From: Rubritepida sp.
Lineage (GTDB): Bacteria > Pseudomonadota > Alphaproteobacteria > Acetobacterales > Acetobacteraceae
Direction: 5' to 3'
DNA length: 41,541 nucleotides
Assembly: GCA_028291455.1 (NCBI GenBank)
Contig: JAQGHY010000292.1
Location: forward strand, 1-41,541
Both the position numbers and the translations under genes were made by a program. The notes beneath the pieces were generated by a model. It saw nothing but the letters and a program-made list of their open reading frames with translations, was not told the DNA's origin and ran no database searches. This document shows positions 1 to 9,109 of the stretch, piece by piece (position 1 is the stretch's first letter; every line of letters begins with the position of its first letter).

Positions 1-1
1 C

Positions 2-1867
2 GTAAACACCGGCCAGCCGCTCGGCAGGCCGCTGCCGAGCGTGGCCTCGGGCGGCCCCTCGATCGTCGCGCTGCGGACCGGCCGCCCGGCCTTCGCCCCG
101 CCCGTCTACATGGCGGAGATCGACCGCTCCCTCGCCGTCGTCGCCGTGCCGGTCATGCGGGGCGGCGAGGTGCGCGGGGCGCTGGCCATGCCGCTCGCGA
201 CCGGCCGGCTGGCGCAGCCGCTCATGCCGGCACCGGGCGCGCTGGGATCCGTGGCCTTCATTCTGGGCCCCGCAAGCCGGCTGGTCGCCCGCCAGCCTGA
301 TCCCGATCTTATCCTTGCCCGCACCGGACCGGAGTGGATTTCGGCGGCGATCGGCGACCGCGCCCGGGGCATCCTGCGAGGGGAAGGGCTGGACGGGGAA
401 CCGGCGGTGCTGGCCTTCCAGCGGCTGGCGATCAGCAACTGGGTGGTGGTGGTCAGCGCCAGCGCGGCGGAGGAACGGGCGGCCTGGCTGCCCGCGATCC
501 TCTGGCGCGCCGGAATCGCCTCGCTCCTGCTGGGGTTTGCGCTCCTGTCGGGGCTCTGGCTGATCCGGCGATTGCTGCGGCCCCTCGATGGCCTGATCGA
601 CGGCGTGGCCGACCTGCCGCGAACCGGCGCACGGGTCGCGGAGTTCGAGGCGCTGACCGCGGCGGTGATGGCCGCGCAGACCGCTCCCCGACGCGAGGCG
701 GAGGCGGCACGGCGCGCGGCCGAAGAGAACCTCGTGCTGGCGCGGGAGGCGGAGAATGAGCGCCGTCTGCTCAAATCGGTGGTGCAGTCGGTCCCGGAGG
801 CGATCTTCGTGAAAAACACGGAGATGCGCTACGTGCTGGTCAATCGCGCCGCCGCCGGCGCCTTCGGTCGGAGCGAGGACGAGGTTCTCGGCCGCACCGA
901 CGCCGAGCTGACCAACCCCGAGGTCGCCCGCGAATTCGAGCTGACCGACCGTGCGATGATGAACACCGGCATCACCCAGGAATATGAGAACCGCGTCATG
1001 CTGCCTGGCCATGAGGGCGAGGCGCGGACCTATCTGACCGTGAAGGGCCCATGGCGGGATTCCTCAGGCCGCATCGCTGGGCTGGTCAGTGTCGCGCGCG
1101 ACGTGACGCTGCGCCGCGCGACCGAGGAGCGTTTGCGCGCGGCCGAGGAATCGATGCGCCGGATCGCTCGGGCGGACAGCCTGGCGGCCATGGGCGTGGG
1201 TGTGGCGCATGAGCTGAACCAGCCTCTGACGGCGGTGGCGAACTTCCTCCGCGCCGGCGCACGCTGGCTGCAGGACGACAATCCCGATCCCTCGCGCATC
1301 GCCGCCGCGCGCGAAGCGATGCAGGAAGCGGCGGCCCAGGCGCTGCGCGCGGGCGAGATCGTGCGCCGCCTGCGCGACTTCATCGGCCGCGGCGAGACCG
1401 AGCAGAAGCTCGTCTCGCTTGGTCCCCTGGTGGCCGACGGCGTGGCGCTGACCTGTGCCGCGCGGGGCGAGGAGAGCCTGCCCATCGCGCTGGACCTGGC
1501 GATTTCCGGCTGTATCGTGATGGCCGACGAGGTGCAGCTGCAGCAGGTCTTCGTGAACCTGCTGCGCAATGCCATCGAGGCGACCGAGGATCAGGAGGAG
1601 CGCGGCCTCGCGGTCACGCTGCGGCGGGAGGATGGCAGGGCGGTGCTGCGCTTCGCCGATGCCGGGCCTGGCCTGCCGCCCGAGGTCAAGGAGCGGCTTT
1701 TCGAACCTTTCGTCTCGACCAAGGAGAGTGGAATGGGCATCGGCCTCGCCATCTGCCGCGCCATCGTGGAGGCCCATGCCGGGCGCATCCAGGCCCAGAC
1801 GCGCGAGGGCGGCGGCACGGTCATCCGTATCGACCTGCCGCTGGCCCGAGCGGAGGCTCAAATCTGA
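2..1867 (+). CDS. PAS-domain sensor histidine kinase (5' end cut by window edge)
   Basis: The frame is open from the first bases, so the true start lies outside; 621 residues are visible. In order: the end of an extracytoplasmic sensing region, a membrane helix near residues 165-187, a PAS domain near 258-372, a HisKA segment with the phospho-acceptor His at about 403 (motif VAHELNQPL), and a HATPase domain with N box (LLRNAIEA), G1 (DAGPG) and G2 (GMGIGLAI). This is the FixL/DctB-like layout of a membrane sensor kinase that autophosphorylates and passes phosphate to a response regulator. The regulator follows 13 bases later, so the two are a pair. The stimulus is unknown; the PAS domain shows no obvious haem-binding pattern. 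The TGA stop overlaps a four-codon mini-ORF. Confidence 0.93.
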   Translation, partial: VNTGQPLGRPLPSVASGGPSIVALRTGRPAFAPPVYMAEIDRSLAVVAVPVMRGGEVRGALAMPLATGRLAQPLMPAPGALGSVAFILGPASRLVARQPDPDLILARTGPEWISAAIGDRARGILRGEGLDGEPAVLAFQRLAISNWVVVVSASAAEERAAWLPAILWRAGIASLLLGFALLSGLWLIRRLLRPLDGLIDGVADLPRTGARVAEFEALTAAVMAAQTAPRREAEAARRAAEENLVLAREAENERRLLKSVVQSVPEAIFVKNTEMRYVLVNRAAAGAFGRSEDEVLGRTDAELTNPEVAREFELTDRAMMNTGITQEYENRVMLPGHEGEARTYLTVKGPWRDSSGRIAGLVSVARDVTLRRATEERLRAAEESMRRIARADSLAAMGVGVAHELNQPLTAVANFLRAGARWLQDDNPDPSRIAAAREAMQEAAAQALRAGEIVRRLRDFIGRGETEQKLVSLGPLVADGVALTCAARGEESLPIALDLAISGCIVMADEVQLQQVFVNLLRNAIEATEDQEERGLAVTLRREDGRAVLRFADAGPGLPPEVKERLFEPFVSTKESGMGIGLAICRAIVEAHAGRIQAQTREGGGTVIRIDLPLARAEAQI

Positions 1868-1880
1868 TGAACCAGGTCTA

Positions 1881-2504
1881 ATGGAGCGGGTCGTTCATGT
1901 CGTGGATGACGACACGGCCGTCCGCCGTTCGCTGGCCATGCTGCTGCGTTCCGCCGCGCATACGGTCGAGACCTATGTGAGCGCCGAAGCGCTTCTGGAG
2001 GCGGCGCAGATGCCGGGCGGGCTCGCACAGGGCTGCATCGTCCTCGATGTGCGCATGCCGGGCATGGACGGTCTCTCGCTGATGGACGTGCTGTCGCGGC
2101 GGGATATCGGATTGCCGGTGGTGGTCGTGACGGGCCACGGCGACATTGCGCTGGCGGTGCGGGCGATGCGCGCGGGCGCGTTGGATTTCGTGGAGAAGCC
2201 CTATGCCGAGGACCGTATCCTAGAAGCCGTCGGTGCCGCGCTGGAATCCTCGCGCGAGGCGGATCGGCAGCGGACGCTGACACTGCGCGCCCAGGCCAAG
2301 GTGGGGACGCTCTCGCCGCGCGAGCGCGAGGTGCTGGCCGCGCTGGTGGACGGCAAGGCCAATAAGGTCATCGGCTTCGACCTCGGCATCAGCCCGCGCA
2401 CGGTGGAGGTGCATCGGGCCAATCTCATGGAAAAGCTGGGAGTGCGGAGCCTGCCGGAGGCTGTGCGGATCGGACTCGCGGCAGGGGCGGCGGGGAAGAG
2501 GTGA
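1881..2504 (+). CDS. FixJ/NarL-type response regulator
   Basis: A 207-residue regulator with an N-terminal receiver domain and a C-terminal LuxR-type helix-turn-helix. Receiver residues are all visible: acidic pair D10/D11, phospho-acceptor D56 in VLDVRMPGMDG, T84 and K106. The DNA-binding part covers about 144-200 (LSPREREVLAALVDGKANK, then SPRTVEVHRANLMEKLG). The ATG at 1881 was chosen because VVHVVDDD begins right after it, as usual for FixJ/TodT relatives; the longer frame upstream lies inside the kinase gene. It should be the cognate regulator of the upstream kinase and act as a cytoplasmic transcription factor. It converges with the Bug gene at 2548, so its targets cannot be read from position alone. 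Confidence 0.94.
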   Translation: MERVVHVVDDDTAVRRSLAMLLRSAAHTVETYVSAEALLEAAQMPGGLAQGCIVLDVRMPGMDGLSLMDVLSRRDIGLPVVVVTGHGDIALAVRAMRAGALDFVEKPYAEDRILEAVGAALESSREADRQRTLTLRAQAKVGTLSPREREVLAALVDGKANKVIGFDLGISPRTVEVHRANLMEKLGVRSLPEAVRIGLAAGAAGKR

Positions 2505-2547
2505 ACGCCTGGAGCAGGATTGCCTCAGGTCGAAGGACAGCTCGGCT

Positions 2548-3519
2548 TCACCGCGCCGCAAATCGCCCGATGCGTATGGCGCGGGCGATGCGCTCATGTT
2601 CGGCGAGGCTTTCCGCCATCAGGGCGCGCAGCTCCACTGGCCCCAGCCGCATGGGCACGATCGCCAGCCGGCGCAGAACCTCCAGGTAGTCCGGCTGCTG
2701 GGTTGCGGCGCGCAGCGCCTCGACCCAGCGATCGGCCACCGGCTGCGGCAGCCCGCGCGGCGCGCCAACGCCGAGCCATGGGCGTGAGGACCAGGAGTAG
2801 CCGAGCTCGGGCAGGGTGGGCACATCCGGGAATTCTTCGGACTTCTCGGCATTGAGGATGGCCAGGGACCGCAAGGTTCCATCGCGCACGCTGGGCAGTA
2901 CTTCGCCCGAGACCACGGCGCATTGGATATGCCCGCCGAGCAGCGCCGTCGTGGCCGGCGCGCCGCCGGTGAAGGGTACGAAGATGACGTCGAGGTTTTC
3001 CTCGGCCGCCAGCCGCGCCGTATTGAGGTGGCTGTTGCTGCCGAGTGCCGCGATGCCGATGGAAAGCCGCCCCGGCTCCCGCCGCGCAAAGGCGATCATG
3101 TCGCGCAGGCTCGTGAAGGGCGCATTGGCGGCGACCACGACGAAGGTGAGAAAGGCGCCATAGCCCCAGAGCGGCTGGAAATCCGCAACGGGGTCGAAGG
3201 CCAACTCCTGCAGCTGGGGCGCCACGGAATTGCTGTTCACGCTGAGCAGGCCGATGGTCTGCCCATCGGGCCTCGCGCGCATCAGCTCCGCGAGCATCAC
3301 CGTGCCGCCGGCGCCGGGCTTGTTCAGCACCGTGATGGCCTGGCCCATCAAGGGTTCGGCCTGGCGGGCGATGGCGCGCTGCGTGATATCGAAGGAGCCG
3401 CCCGCGGCGAAGGGGCCGAGGAAGGTCACGGGGCGGTCGGGCGACCAGCGCGGCTGGGCCTGCGCACCGGAGGCGAGGGCGGTGCCGGCGAGGGCCGCGG
3501 CAAGATGGCGACGGTGCAT
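2548..3519 (-). CDS. Bug-family (TctC-like) periplasmic solute-binding protein
   Basis: 323 residues with a cleavable signal peptide of about 22 residues (basic MHRRH, hydrophobic core, AQA). Family features are the RPVTFLGPFAAGGSFD segment at the start of the mature protein and the NKPGAGGTV loop. Bug proteins bind small organic anions, often carboxylates, in the periplasm and normally deliver them to TctA/TctB membrane subunits; none are encoded nearby. The ATG at 3519 follows the stop of the upstream Bug gene by 7 bases and precedes the signal peptide, so it is preferred over the longer frame reaching 3621. It is the last gene of the DUF1028-Bug-Bug group. Ligand unknown. Confidence 0.93.
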   Translation of the reverse strand: MHRRHLAAALAGTALASGAQAQPRWSPDRPVTFLGPFAAGGSFDITQRAIARQAEPLMGQAITVLNKPGAGGTVMLAELMRARPDGQTIGLLSVNSNSVAPQLQELAFDPVADFQPLWGYGAFLTFVVVAANAPFTSLRDMIAFARREPGRLSIGIAALGSNSHLNTARLAAEENLDVIFVPFTGGAPATTALLGGHIQCAVVSGEVLPSVRDGTLRSLAILNAEKSEEFPDVPTLPELGYSWSSRPWLGVGAPRGLPQPVADRWVEALRAATQQPDYLEVLRRLAIVPMRLGPVELRALMAESLAEHERIARAIRIGRFAAR

Positions 3520-3526
3520 GATCTGG

Positions 3527-4501
3527 TCAGTCCACCGTGATCCGTGCCTGCCGGACGATGGCCACCCAGCGCGTGCGCTCCCGCTCGATGAAGGCCTGGA
3601 ACTGCTCGGGCGAGCCGCCACCGGGGGTCACGCTCATCGCCTCCAGCCGCGCCTTCACGGCGGGGTCGCGCAGCGCATCGTTTCCGGCCTCGTTCAGCGT
3701 GGTGACGATGGCGGGCGGGACGCCGCGGGGTGCCATGAGCCCGTACCAGGAGCTGATCTCGAAATCCGGATAGCCGAACTCGGCCATGGTCTGCACATTG
3801 GGCAGCACCGAGAGCCGTGCCGCGGCCGTGACCGCGATCGCGCGGAGCTGGTTCCCGTCGATCAGCGGCACCGCCGAGGGCGAGATCGCGAACATGAAAT
3901 CAACCCGTCCCGCCGCGACGTCGCGCTGCGCGTCGGTGACGGCGCGATAGGGGACGTGCACGACGTCGATCCCCGTCGTGCTCTTGAAGACCTCGGCGAT
4001 GAGCTGGGTGAGGTTGCCGTTGCCCGCGGAGCCGAAGGTCAGCACGCCAGGCCGCGCCCGGGCGGCAGCCACGATGTCCTGCGGCGTCCGGAAGGGGCTG
4101 TTCGGAGCGACCACCAGCACGCCGGGGGCGAGGCCGGCCAGCATGATCGGCACGAAGTCGTTCACGGGGTCGTAGGGCAGGCGGCTGTACAGCGCGATAT
4201 TGGCGCCAAGCGCGCTGATCGTGCTCATGATGAGGTTGTAGCCGTCCGGCGCCGCCCGCGCCGCCGCTTCGTGCCCGACCAGGGAGCCCGCGCCGGGCCG
4301 GTTCTCCACGACGAAGGGCTGCCCCAGCTTCTCGCCCATGTGCTGGGTGATCAGGCGCGTGACGATGTCGTTGTCGCCGCCAGCGCCGAGCGCGACGATC
4401 ACGCGGACCGGCCGGTTGGGATAGCGTGTCCCCTGCGCCCGGGCGTTGCCGGCCAGTGCGATCAGCGGTGTGGCGGCCAGCAGGGTGCGCCGCGTGGTCA
4501 T
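3527..4501 (-). CDS. Bug-family (TctC-like) periplasmic solute-binding protein
   Basis: 324 residues. The N-terminus MTTRRTLLAATPLIALAGN is a signal peptide with a twin-arginine-like RRTLL pattern, cleaved near ARA-Q. Mature landmarks are YPNRPVRVIVALGAGGDND, the ENRPGAGSLVG ligand loop and APDGYNL. The ATG overlaps the stop of the DUF1028 gene by four bases (ATGA), indicating translational coupling. With the following Bug gene it makes a tandem receptor pair, though the two are clearly diverged in sequence. The coupling to DUF1028 suggests that receptor and that enzyme-like protein act on the same compound; the compound is not identifiable here. Confidence 0.94.
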   Translation of the reverse strand: MTTRRTLLAATPLIALAGNARAQGTRYPNRPVRVIVALGAGGDNDIVTRLITQHMGEKLGQPFVVENRPGAGSLVGHEAAARAAPDGYNLIMSTISALGANIALYSRLPYDPVNDFVPIMLAGLAPGVLVVAPNSPFRTPQDIVAAARARPGVLTFGSAGNGNLTQLIAEVFKSTTGIDVVHVPYRAVTDAQRDVAAGRVDFMFAISPSAVPLIDGNQLRAIAVTAAARLSVLPNVQTMAEFGYPDFEISSWYGLMAPRGVPPAIVTTLNEAGNDALRDPAVKARLEAMSVTPGGGSPEQFQAFIERERTRWVAIVRQARITVD

Positions 4502-5214
4502 GCCTTCAGGGCCCGCTTTGCCTCGAGCTCGGCGACGAACTTCTCCTGCGGCGGCGCCGAGGGCGGATGTTCGGCGCGCATGCGGTACAGCGGAAGATAC
4601 TGGCTGTATTCCTCGTAGACGCGGCGCATCTCCTCCACGGCATGCGGGTGGGAATCGACGCGCAGGTCGAGCTCGGGATGCTCGTCGCGATAATGGATGA
4701 GCAGCGAGGAGGAGCGTTCCGGCAGATGTCCATTCGCGCCGACCTGGCCGCCGGCATCCCGCCCGGCCTCCAGGACCAGCATCAGGCGCTCGGCCAGGGC
4801 CTCGCCCTTGGTGGCCAGAAAGGTCTCGGCCATGGCGTCGACGACCTTTTCGCCGGCGAGGACGTTGCCGAAAATTGAGAAGCCCGGCCCGGTGCGATGA
4901 CCATGCCAGAGCCGCGAATGCGGCCCGGTGTACGCGGCGGAGCGGCCGTTGCGGTCCACGATCCCGGTCTGCCGGTAGGAGGCGAATTCGTCGGTGGCCA
5001 GCGTCGCCGCCAGGGCCGATTCGGCATTGTGGCCCAAGGCCAGGAAGCTCAGCGAGAGCCGAGCCAGCCGTGGATTGGAGAAGGCCTGGCTGCTGACCGA
5101 GCCCAGGTTGGAACGCACCTGCGGGCACTTGGCACCGACACCGAGGGAGTAGGTCGCGATGCCCGCGCCCAGGCGCCCGGTTTCCTCGCAAAAGCCCAGA
5201 ACCGTGAAGGTCAT
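4498..5214 (-). CDS. DUF1028 family protein
   Basis: 238 residues starting MTFTVLGFCEETGRLG, with typical DUF1028 blocks: GIATYSLGVGAKCPQVR, the GPGFSIFGNVLAGE stretch and the LAERLMLVLEAGRDAGGQ region. The family has an Ntn-hydrolase-like fold, but its substrate is not established; members often lie beside transporter or peptidase genes. No signal peptide is visible, so the protein is probably cytoplasmic. It heads a three-gene group with two Bug receptors (four-base overlap with the first). A 62-base gap separates it from cysA and carries a strong palindrome, so it may have its own promoter. Confidence 0.9.
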   Translation of the reverse strand: MTFTVLGFCEETGRLGAGIATYSLGVGAKCPQVRSNLGSVSSQAFSNPRLARLSLSFLALGHNAESALAATLATDEFASYRQTGIVDRNGRSAAYTGPHSRLWHGHRTGPGFSIFGNVLAGEKVVDAMAETFLATKGEALAERLMLVLEAGRDAGGQVGANGHLPERSSSLLIHYRDEHPELDLRVDSHPHAVEEMRRVYEEYSQYLPLYRMRAEHPPSAPPQEKFVAELEAKRALKA

Positions 5215-5231
5215 CGCGCGCGTCCCATTCT

Positions 5232-5268
5232 GTATAAGGAACGATAGCGCCCTATCGTGGGAATTCCC
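5232..5268 (-). promoter_or_regulatory. Palindromic operator-like sites upstream of the DUF1028 gene
   Basis: Positions 5241-5258 read ACGATAGCGCCCTATCGT, two perfect 7-bp inverted arms around CGCC. Directly beside it, 5259-5268 is the perfect palindrome GGGAATTCCC. On the minus strand a TTATAC -10-like hexamer lies at 5232-5237, about 18 bases before the start codon at 5214. The arrangement fits a repressor site over a promoter for the DUF1028-Bug-Bug genes. The binding protein is unknown. Confidence 0.45.
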
Positions 5269-5276
5269 AAGAGGGC

Positions 5277-6371
5277 TCAGCGCGCGGTTTGCGGAACCTC
5301 GGCCTCTCGGCGCTGCCAGCGGAACCGGCCGCCGTCGCTATGGAAAACCGTGCCCGCCACTGCATGCAGGGTGCAGGCGTCGCCGCGCGCCAGATGCGAC
5401 CCGCTTGCGCCGCGCAGCCCCTCGATCATGCGGCCGCCGATCTCCGCCAGGATGCGCGCGCCGCCCGCGCCCTCGGGCCGTACGAAGCGGACCACGCCCT
5501 GCGCCAGGCCGCCGCGTGCGGGTTCGACCTGGACCTCGTGCGGACGGAGGAACAGCTCGGCGTCGCCGTCGGGGAGATCGACGCGCAGGTCGTCCATCCC
5601 GAACTCCGCGGCCTGGACGCTCCCATCGCGGATTCGCACCGGCAGCCGCGTCGCCTCGCCGAGAAAGCCGGCGACGAAGGCGGTCGCGGGCGCCTCCAGC
5701 AGCGCCTGCGGGGCATCGAACTGCACGATCCGCCCGCGCTCCATCACGGCCACGCGATCGGCCATTTCCATCGCCTCCTCCTGGTCGTGGGTGACGAGGA
5801 TGGAGGTGATGGCCAGCCGCTCGTGCAGGCCACGCACCCAGCGGCGCACATCCTTGCGGACCAACGCGTCAAGCGCGCCGAAGGGCTCGTCCAGCAGCAG
5901 GAGTTGCGGCTCGATCGCCAGCGCCCGCGCAAGCGCGACACGCTGCCGCTGCCCGCCGGAAATCTGCTCCGGATAGCGCTGTGCCAACTCGGGGATCTGC
6001 ACGAGTTCCAGCAATTCGCGCGCGCGGCGCAGGATTTCGGCCTCGGCTGGCCGGTGGCGGCGCGGGCGGACGCGCAGGCCGAAGGCCACGTTCTCGGCCA
6101 CGCTCATGTGCCGGAACAGCGCATAGTGCTGGAACACGACGCCAACGCCGCGCTCGCGCGCCGGGACCTGCGCGACATCGGCGCCGGCGATCCGCACGCG
6201 CCCCTCATCGGGAAAATCAAGCCCCGCTAGGATGCGCAGCAGCGTCGTCTTGCCCGAGCCGGAGGGACCGAGGAGTGCGGCGAACTCACCCTGGCCGAGC
6301 GAGAAGGAAACACCGTCCAACGCCGCGGTCCCGCCGAAGCGGCGCACCAGATTTTCGACTTCGACCGTCAA
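5277..6371 (-). CDS. cysA: Sulfate/thiosulfate ABC transporter, ATP-binding subunit CysA
   Basis: 364 residues, nearly the usual CysA length. Walker A GPSGSGKT at 35-42, Q-loop Q81, signature ISGGQ at 137-141 (Leu replaced by Ile), Walker B LLLLDEP at 157-163 and switch His195 are all present; a C-terminal regulatory domain follows from about residue 240. It energises sulfate/thiosulfate import through the CysT/CysW channel at the inner face of the membrane. The start is TTG at 6371: the TTGA overlaps the cysW stop and no ATG lies nearby. Assignment as CysA rather than another importer ATPase rests on the cysT, cysW and binding-protein genes upstream in the same operon. Confidence 0.93.
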   Translation of the reverse strand: MTVEVENLVRRFGGTAALDGVSFSLGQGEFAALLGPSGSGKTTLLRILAGLDFPDEGRVRIAGADVAQVPARERGVGVVFQHYALFRHMSVAENVAFGLRVRPRRHRPAEAEILRRARELLELVQIPELAQRYPEQISGGQRQRVALARALAIEPQLLLLDEPFGALDALVRKDVRRWVRGLHERLAITSILVTHDQEEAMEMADRVAVMERGRIVQFDAPQALLEAPATAFVAGFLGEATRLPVRIRDGSVQAAEFGMDDLRVDLPDGDAELFLRPHEVQVEPARGGLAQGVVRFVRPEGAGGARILAEIGGRMIEGLRGASGSHLARGDACTLHAVAGTVFHSDGGRFRWQRREAEVPQTAR

Positions 6372-7213
6372 GCGGCTTCTCCCATCCGGCGTCCCGCCAG
6401 GACTTCCAGCAGCGCCTTCGCGATGAGCGTCACGACGCCCAGCAGTGCGAGCAGCGAGGCGACTGCGAAGGCACCGACGAACATGTATTCATTGTAGAGG
6501 ATCTCGACATGCAGCGGCATCGTGTTCGTCTGCCCGCGGATATGGCCGGAGACCACCGACACAGCGCCAAATTCGCCCATCGCGCGAGCGTTGCAGAGCA
6601 GCACGCCACTCAGCAGCGCCCATTTCACATTGGGCAGGGTCACGCGGCGGAAGATCTGCCAGCCGCCGGCGCCCAGCGTGGCCGCGGCCTCCTCCTCGTC
6701 GCGCCCCTGTTCCTGCATCAGCGGGATCAGGGTGCGGGCGACGAAGGGGAAGGTGACGAAGATGGTGGCCAGCACCAGCCCGGGCAGGGCGAAGATGATC
6801 TGGATGTCGTGGTCGCGCAGCCAGGTGCCAAAGAACCCCTGCGCGCCGAAGAGCAGCACATAGACCAGCCCCGAGATGACGGGCGAGACGGAAAACGGTA
6901 GCTCGATCAGCGTGATCAGCAGCCGTTTGCCCACAAAGTCGAACTTCGCCACGGCCCAGGCGGCCGCGATGCCGCCGATGGTATTCACGGGTACGGCGAT
7001 GGCCGCGACCAGCAGGGAAAGCCAGATTGCCGCCTGCGCATCCTCCTCGACGATGGCGGCCAAGGCGGGCTCGATCCCCCGCCGCAGCGCCTCGTTGAAA
7101 ACGGCGGCCAGCGGCATCAGGAAGATGACGACCGCAAGCGCGAGAGCCGCCGCGATCACCAGCCGCCGCACCCAGGCCGGATCGGCGGCCGCGGGCCGTG
7201 CGGCGCCGCTCAT
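6368..7213 (-). CDS. cysW: Sulfate/thiosulfate ABC transporter permease CysW
   Basis: 281 residues with about six membrane segments and a CysW-like core: [13 protein letters not shown] near the start, the [13 protein letters not shown] region, and the EAA-type cytoplasmic loop [19 protein letters not shown] that docks onto the ATPase. The [16 protein letters not shown] block is typical of CysW. The ATG at 7213 overlaps the end of cysT (stop at 7210-7212), and the stop overlaps the TTG start of cysA, so the three membrane and ATPase subunits are translationally coupled. A much longer frame continues antisense-like through cysT and was not used. Confidence 0.94.
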   Translation of the reverse strand: MSGAARPAAADPAWVRRLVIAAALALAVVIFLMPLAAVFNEALRRGIEPALAAIVEEDAQAAIWLSLLVAAIAVPVNTIGGIAAAWAVAKFDFVGKRLLITLIELPFSVSPVISGLVYVLLFGAQGFFGTWLRDHDIQIIFALPGLVLATIFVTFPFVARTLIPLMQEQGRDEEEAAATLGAGGWQIFRRVTLPNVKWALLSGVLLCNARAMGEFGAVSVVSGHIRGQTNTMPLHVEILYNEYMFVGAFAVASLLALLGVVTLIAKALLEVLAGRRMGEAA

Positions 7214-8079
7214 TCGCGCCCTCGGCGCAGCGCGCGCTGCCAGAGGTTGAGCCCGAAGAGGATCGCGAAGGAAAGCAGCAGCATCGCCAGCCCGATGCCG
7301 GAGGCCGCCGCATATTCGAACTGCTCCAGCTTCACGACGATGATCAGCGGGGCGATCTCGCTCACCATCGGCAGATTGCCGGCGATGAAGATGACGCTGC
7401 CATACTCGCCCACCGCCCTCGCGAAACCGAGGCCGAAGCCGGTGATCACAGCCGGCAGCAGCGCCGGAAGCACGACCCGGCGGATGGTCTGCAACCGGGT
7501 GGCGCCCAGCGTGGCCGCGGCTTCCTCGGCATCGAGCGAGAGGTCGCGCAATACCGGCTCCACGGCGCGGACGATGAAGGGCAGGGCCACGAAGACCAGC
7601 GCCACCACCACGCCCGCCGGCTTGAACGCGACCTGCCAGCCGAACCACCGTGCAAGCGGCTCGCCGAGCCAGCCATTGGGCGCGAAGAGCGCGGTGAGCG
7701 CGAGGCCCGCGACAGCGGTGGGCAGGGCGAAGGGCAGGTCCACCAGCGCGTCCAGCAGGCGGCGGCCAGGGAAGCGGTAGCGCGTGATGGTCCAGGCCAG
7801 CAGCAGGCCGAGCGGCACGCTGACCAGCGCCGCCAGGAAGGCGCCGCCGAAGGAGAGGCGAAAAGCCGCCAGCACGCGCGGCTCGCTCAGCACGTCGAGG
7901 AGGCCGGCCAGGCCGATCTCCCAAGGCTTGATCGCCAGCGCCGCCAGCGGGATCAGCACGATGAGCGAGAGCCAGGTCAGCGCCAGCCCGAGCGAAAGCC
8001 CGAAACCGGGCAAAGCTTGGCGGCGCCATCTCAAGCCGAGCGGCCCCGAAGAAGCGCGCGAGGTGGCGCTCGCGCTCAT
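7210..8079 (-). CDS. cysT: Sulfate/thiosulfate ABC transporter permease CysT (CysU)
   Basis: 289 residues from the ATG at 8079, about six membrane helices. Recognisable blocks are [20 protein letters not shown], the [15 protein letters not shown] segment and the EAA loop [20 protein letters not shown], followed by [17 protein letters not shown]. It pairs with CysW to form the sulfate channel. The frame extends upstream to 8178, but that part would lie inside the binding-protein gene and has a non-membrane, Ser/Ala-rich composition; 8079 lies 10 bases after the binding-protein stop and is preferred. Confidence 0.93.
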   Translation of the reverse strand: MSASATSRASSGPLGLRWRRQALPGFGLSLGLALTWLSLIVLIPLAALAIKPWEIGLAGLLDVLSEPRVLAAFRLSFGGAFLAALVSVPLGLLLAWTITRYRFPGRRLLDALVDLPFALPTAVAGLALTALFAPNGWLGEPLARWFGWQVAFKPAGVVVALVFVALPFIVRAVEPVLRDLSLDAEEAAATLGATRLQTIRRVVLPALLPAVITGFGLGFARAVGEYGSVIFIAGNLPMVSEIAPLIIVVKLEQFEYAAASGIGLAMLLLSFAILFGLNLWQRALRRGRE

Positions 8080-8089
8080 CGTCGCATGC

Positions 8090-9109
8090 TCAGCGGCCGG
8101 GCCGGTAGATGCGGTCGAAGACGCCGCCATCGGCGAAATGCGTGCGCTGCGCCTCGGCCCAGCCGTTGAAGACGGCATCGATGGTCACGAGCTCGATATC
8201 AGGGAAACGTGATGCATTGGCCTGGAGGATAGCCGCCTCGCGCGGCCGGTAGAAGTGCTTGGCGGCGATGCGCTGCCCCTCCTCGGTGTAGAGGTGGTTC
8301 AGATAGGCCTCGGCCACCGCTCGCGTGCCGCGGCGGTCGACATTCTGGTCCACCACGGCCACCGGCGGCTCGGCGAGGATGGAGAGGGGGGGATAGACGA
8401 TCTCGAGCCCCGCCTGCGGGAATTCCTGCAGGGCCAGATGCGCCTCGTTCTCCCAGGAGAGCAGCACATCGCCCTGGGCGCGCTGGACGAAGGTGGTGGT
8501 GGAGCCGCGCGCGCCGGTATCGAGCACCGGGACCTGGCGGAACAGCTGCGCCGCCGCCTGCTCGGCCGTGGCCGCGCTGCCGCCGGGCTGCCGCAGCGCC
8601 CAGGCCCAGAGGGCCAGATAGTTCCAGCGCGCTCCGCCCGAGGTCTTGGGATTGGGCGTGATGATGGCAACGCCGGGCTTCAGCAGGTCTCCCCAATCGC
8701 GGATGGCCTTGGGATTTCCACGCCGGACCAGGAAGACGATCGTGCTGGTATAGGGTGCCGAATTATGCGGCAGACGCTTCTGCCAGTCGCGCCCCAGGAG
8801 GCCGCGTTCGGCGATCGCGTCGATGTCGTAGGCCAGGGCGAGGGTCACGACATCGGCGGCGAGGCCGTCGATCACGCTGCGCGCCTGCCGGCCGGAGCCG
8901 CCATGCGAGGTGTTGATGGTCTGCCGCGGATGACCCTGTCCCGTCCAATGCGCCGCGAAGGCGGTGTTGAACTCGCGGTAGAATTCGCGCGTCGGGTCAT
9001 AGCTGACGTTGAGCAGAGTCGGCGCCGCCTGGGCCGAAGCGCGGCCGGCAAGCGTGAGCACCGAACCGCCCGCGAGGAGCGTGCGGCGTGAGAGAGTCGA
9101 GACGGTCAT
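8090..9109 (-). CDS. Sulfate/thiosulfate-binding periplasmic protein
   Basis: 339 residues with an export signal (SRRTLLAGG, twin-arginine-like, cleaved near ASA-Q). The mature start [17 protein letters not shown] is a hallmark of the Sbp/CysP family, as are [13 protein letters not shown], the [15 protein letters not shown] block and [13 protein letters not shown]. It captures sulfate or thiosulfate in the periplasm for CysTWA. The ATG overlaps the stop of the preceding 130-aa gene (ATGA). The sequence alone does not separate Sbp (sulfate) from CysP (thiosulfate), so no symbol is given. Finding a sulfate receptor directly coupled to a small unknown protein and two Bug receptors is unusual. 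Confidence 0.94.
   Translation of the reverse strand: MTVSTLSRRTLLAGGSVLTLAGRASAQAAPTLLNVSYDPTREFYREFNTAFAAHWTGQGHPRQTINTSHGGSGRQARSVIDGLAADVVTLALAYDIDAIAERGLLGRDWQKRLPHNSAPYTSTIVFLVRRGNPKAIRDWGDLLKPGVAIITPNPKTSGGARWNYLALWAWALRQPGGSAATAEQAAAQLFRQVPVLDTGARGSTTTFVQRAQGDVLLSWENEAHLALQEFPQAGLEIVYPPLSILAEPPVAVVDQNVDRRGTRAVAEAYLNHLYTEEGQRIAAKHFYRPREAAILQANASRFPDIELVTIDAVFNGWAEAQRTHFADGGVFDRIYRPGR

Noticed and set aside
3230-4618. A 462-residue plus-strand frame across the Bug and DUF1028 genes
   Set aside because: Low-complexity His/Arg/Gly-rich product, antisense to three coupled genes with family blocks.
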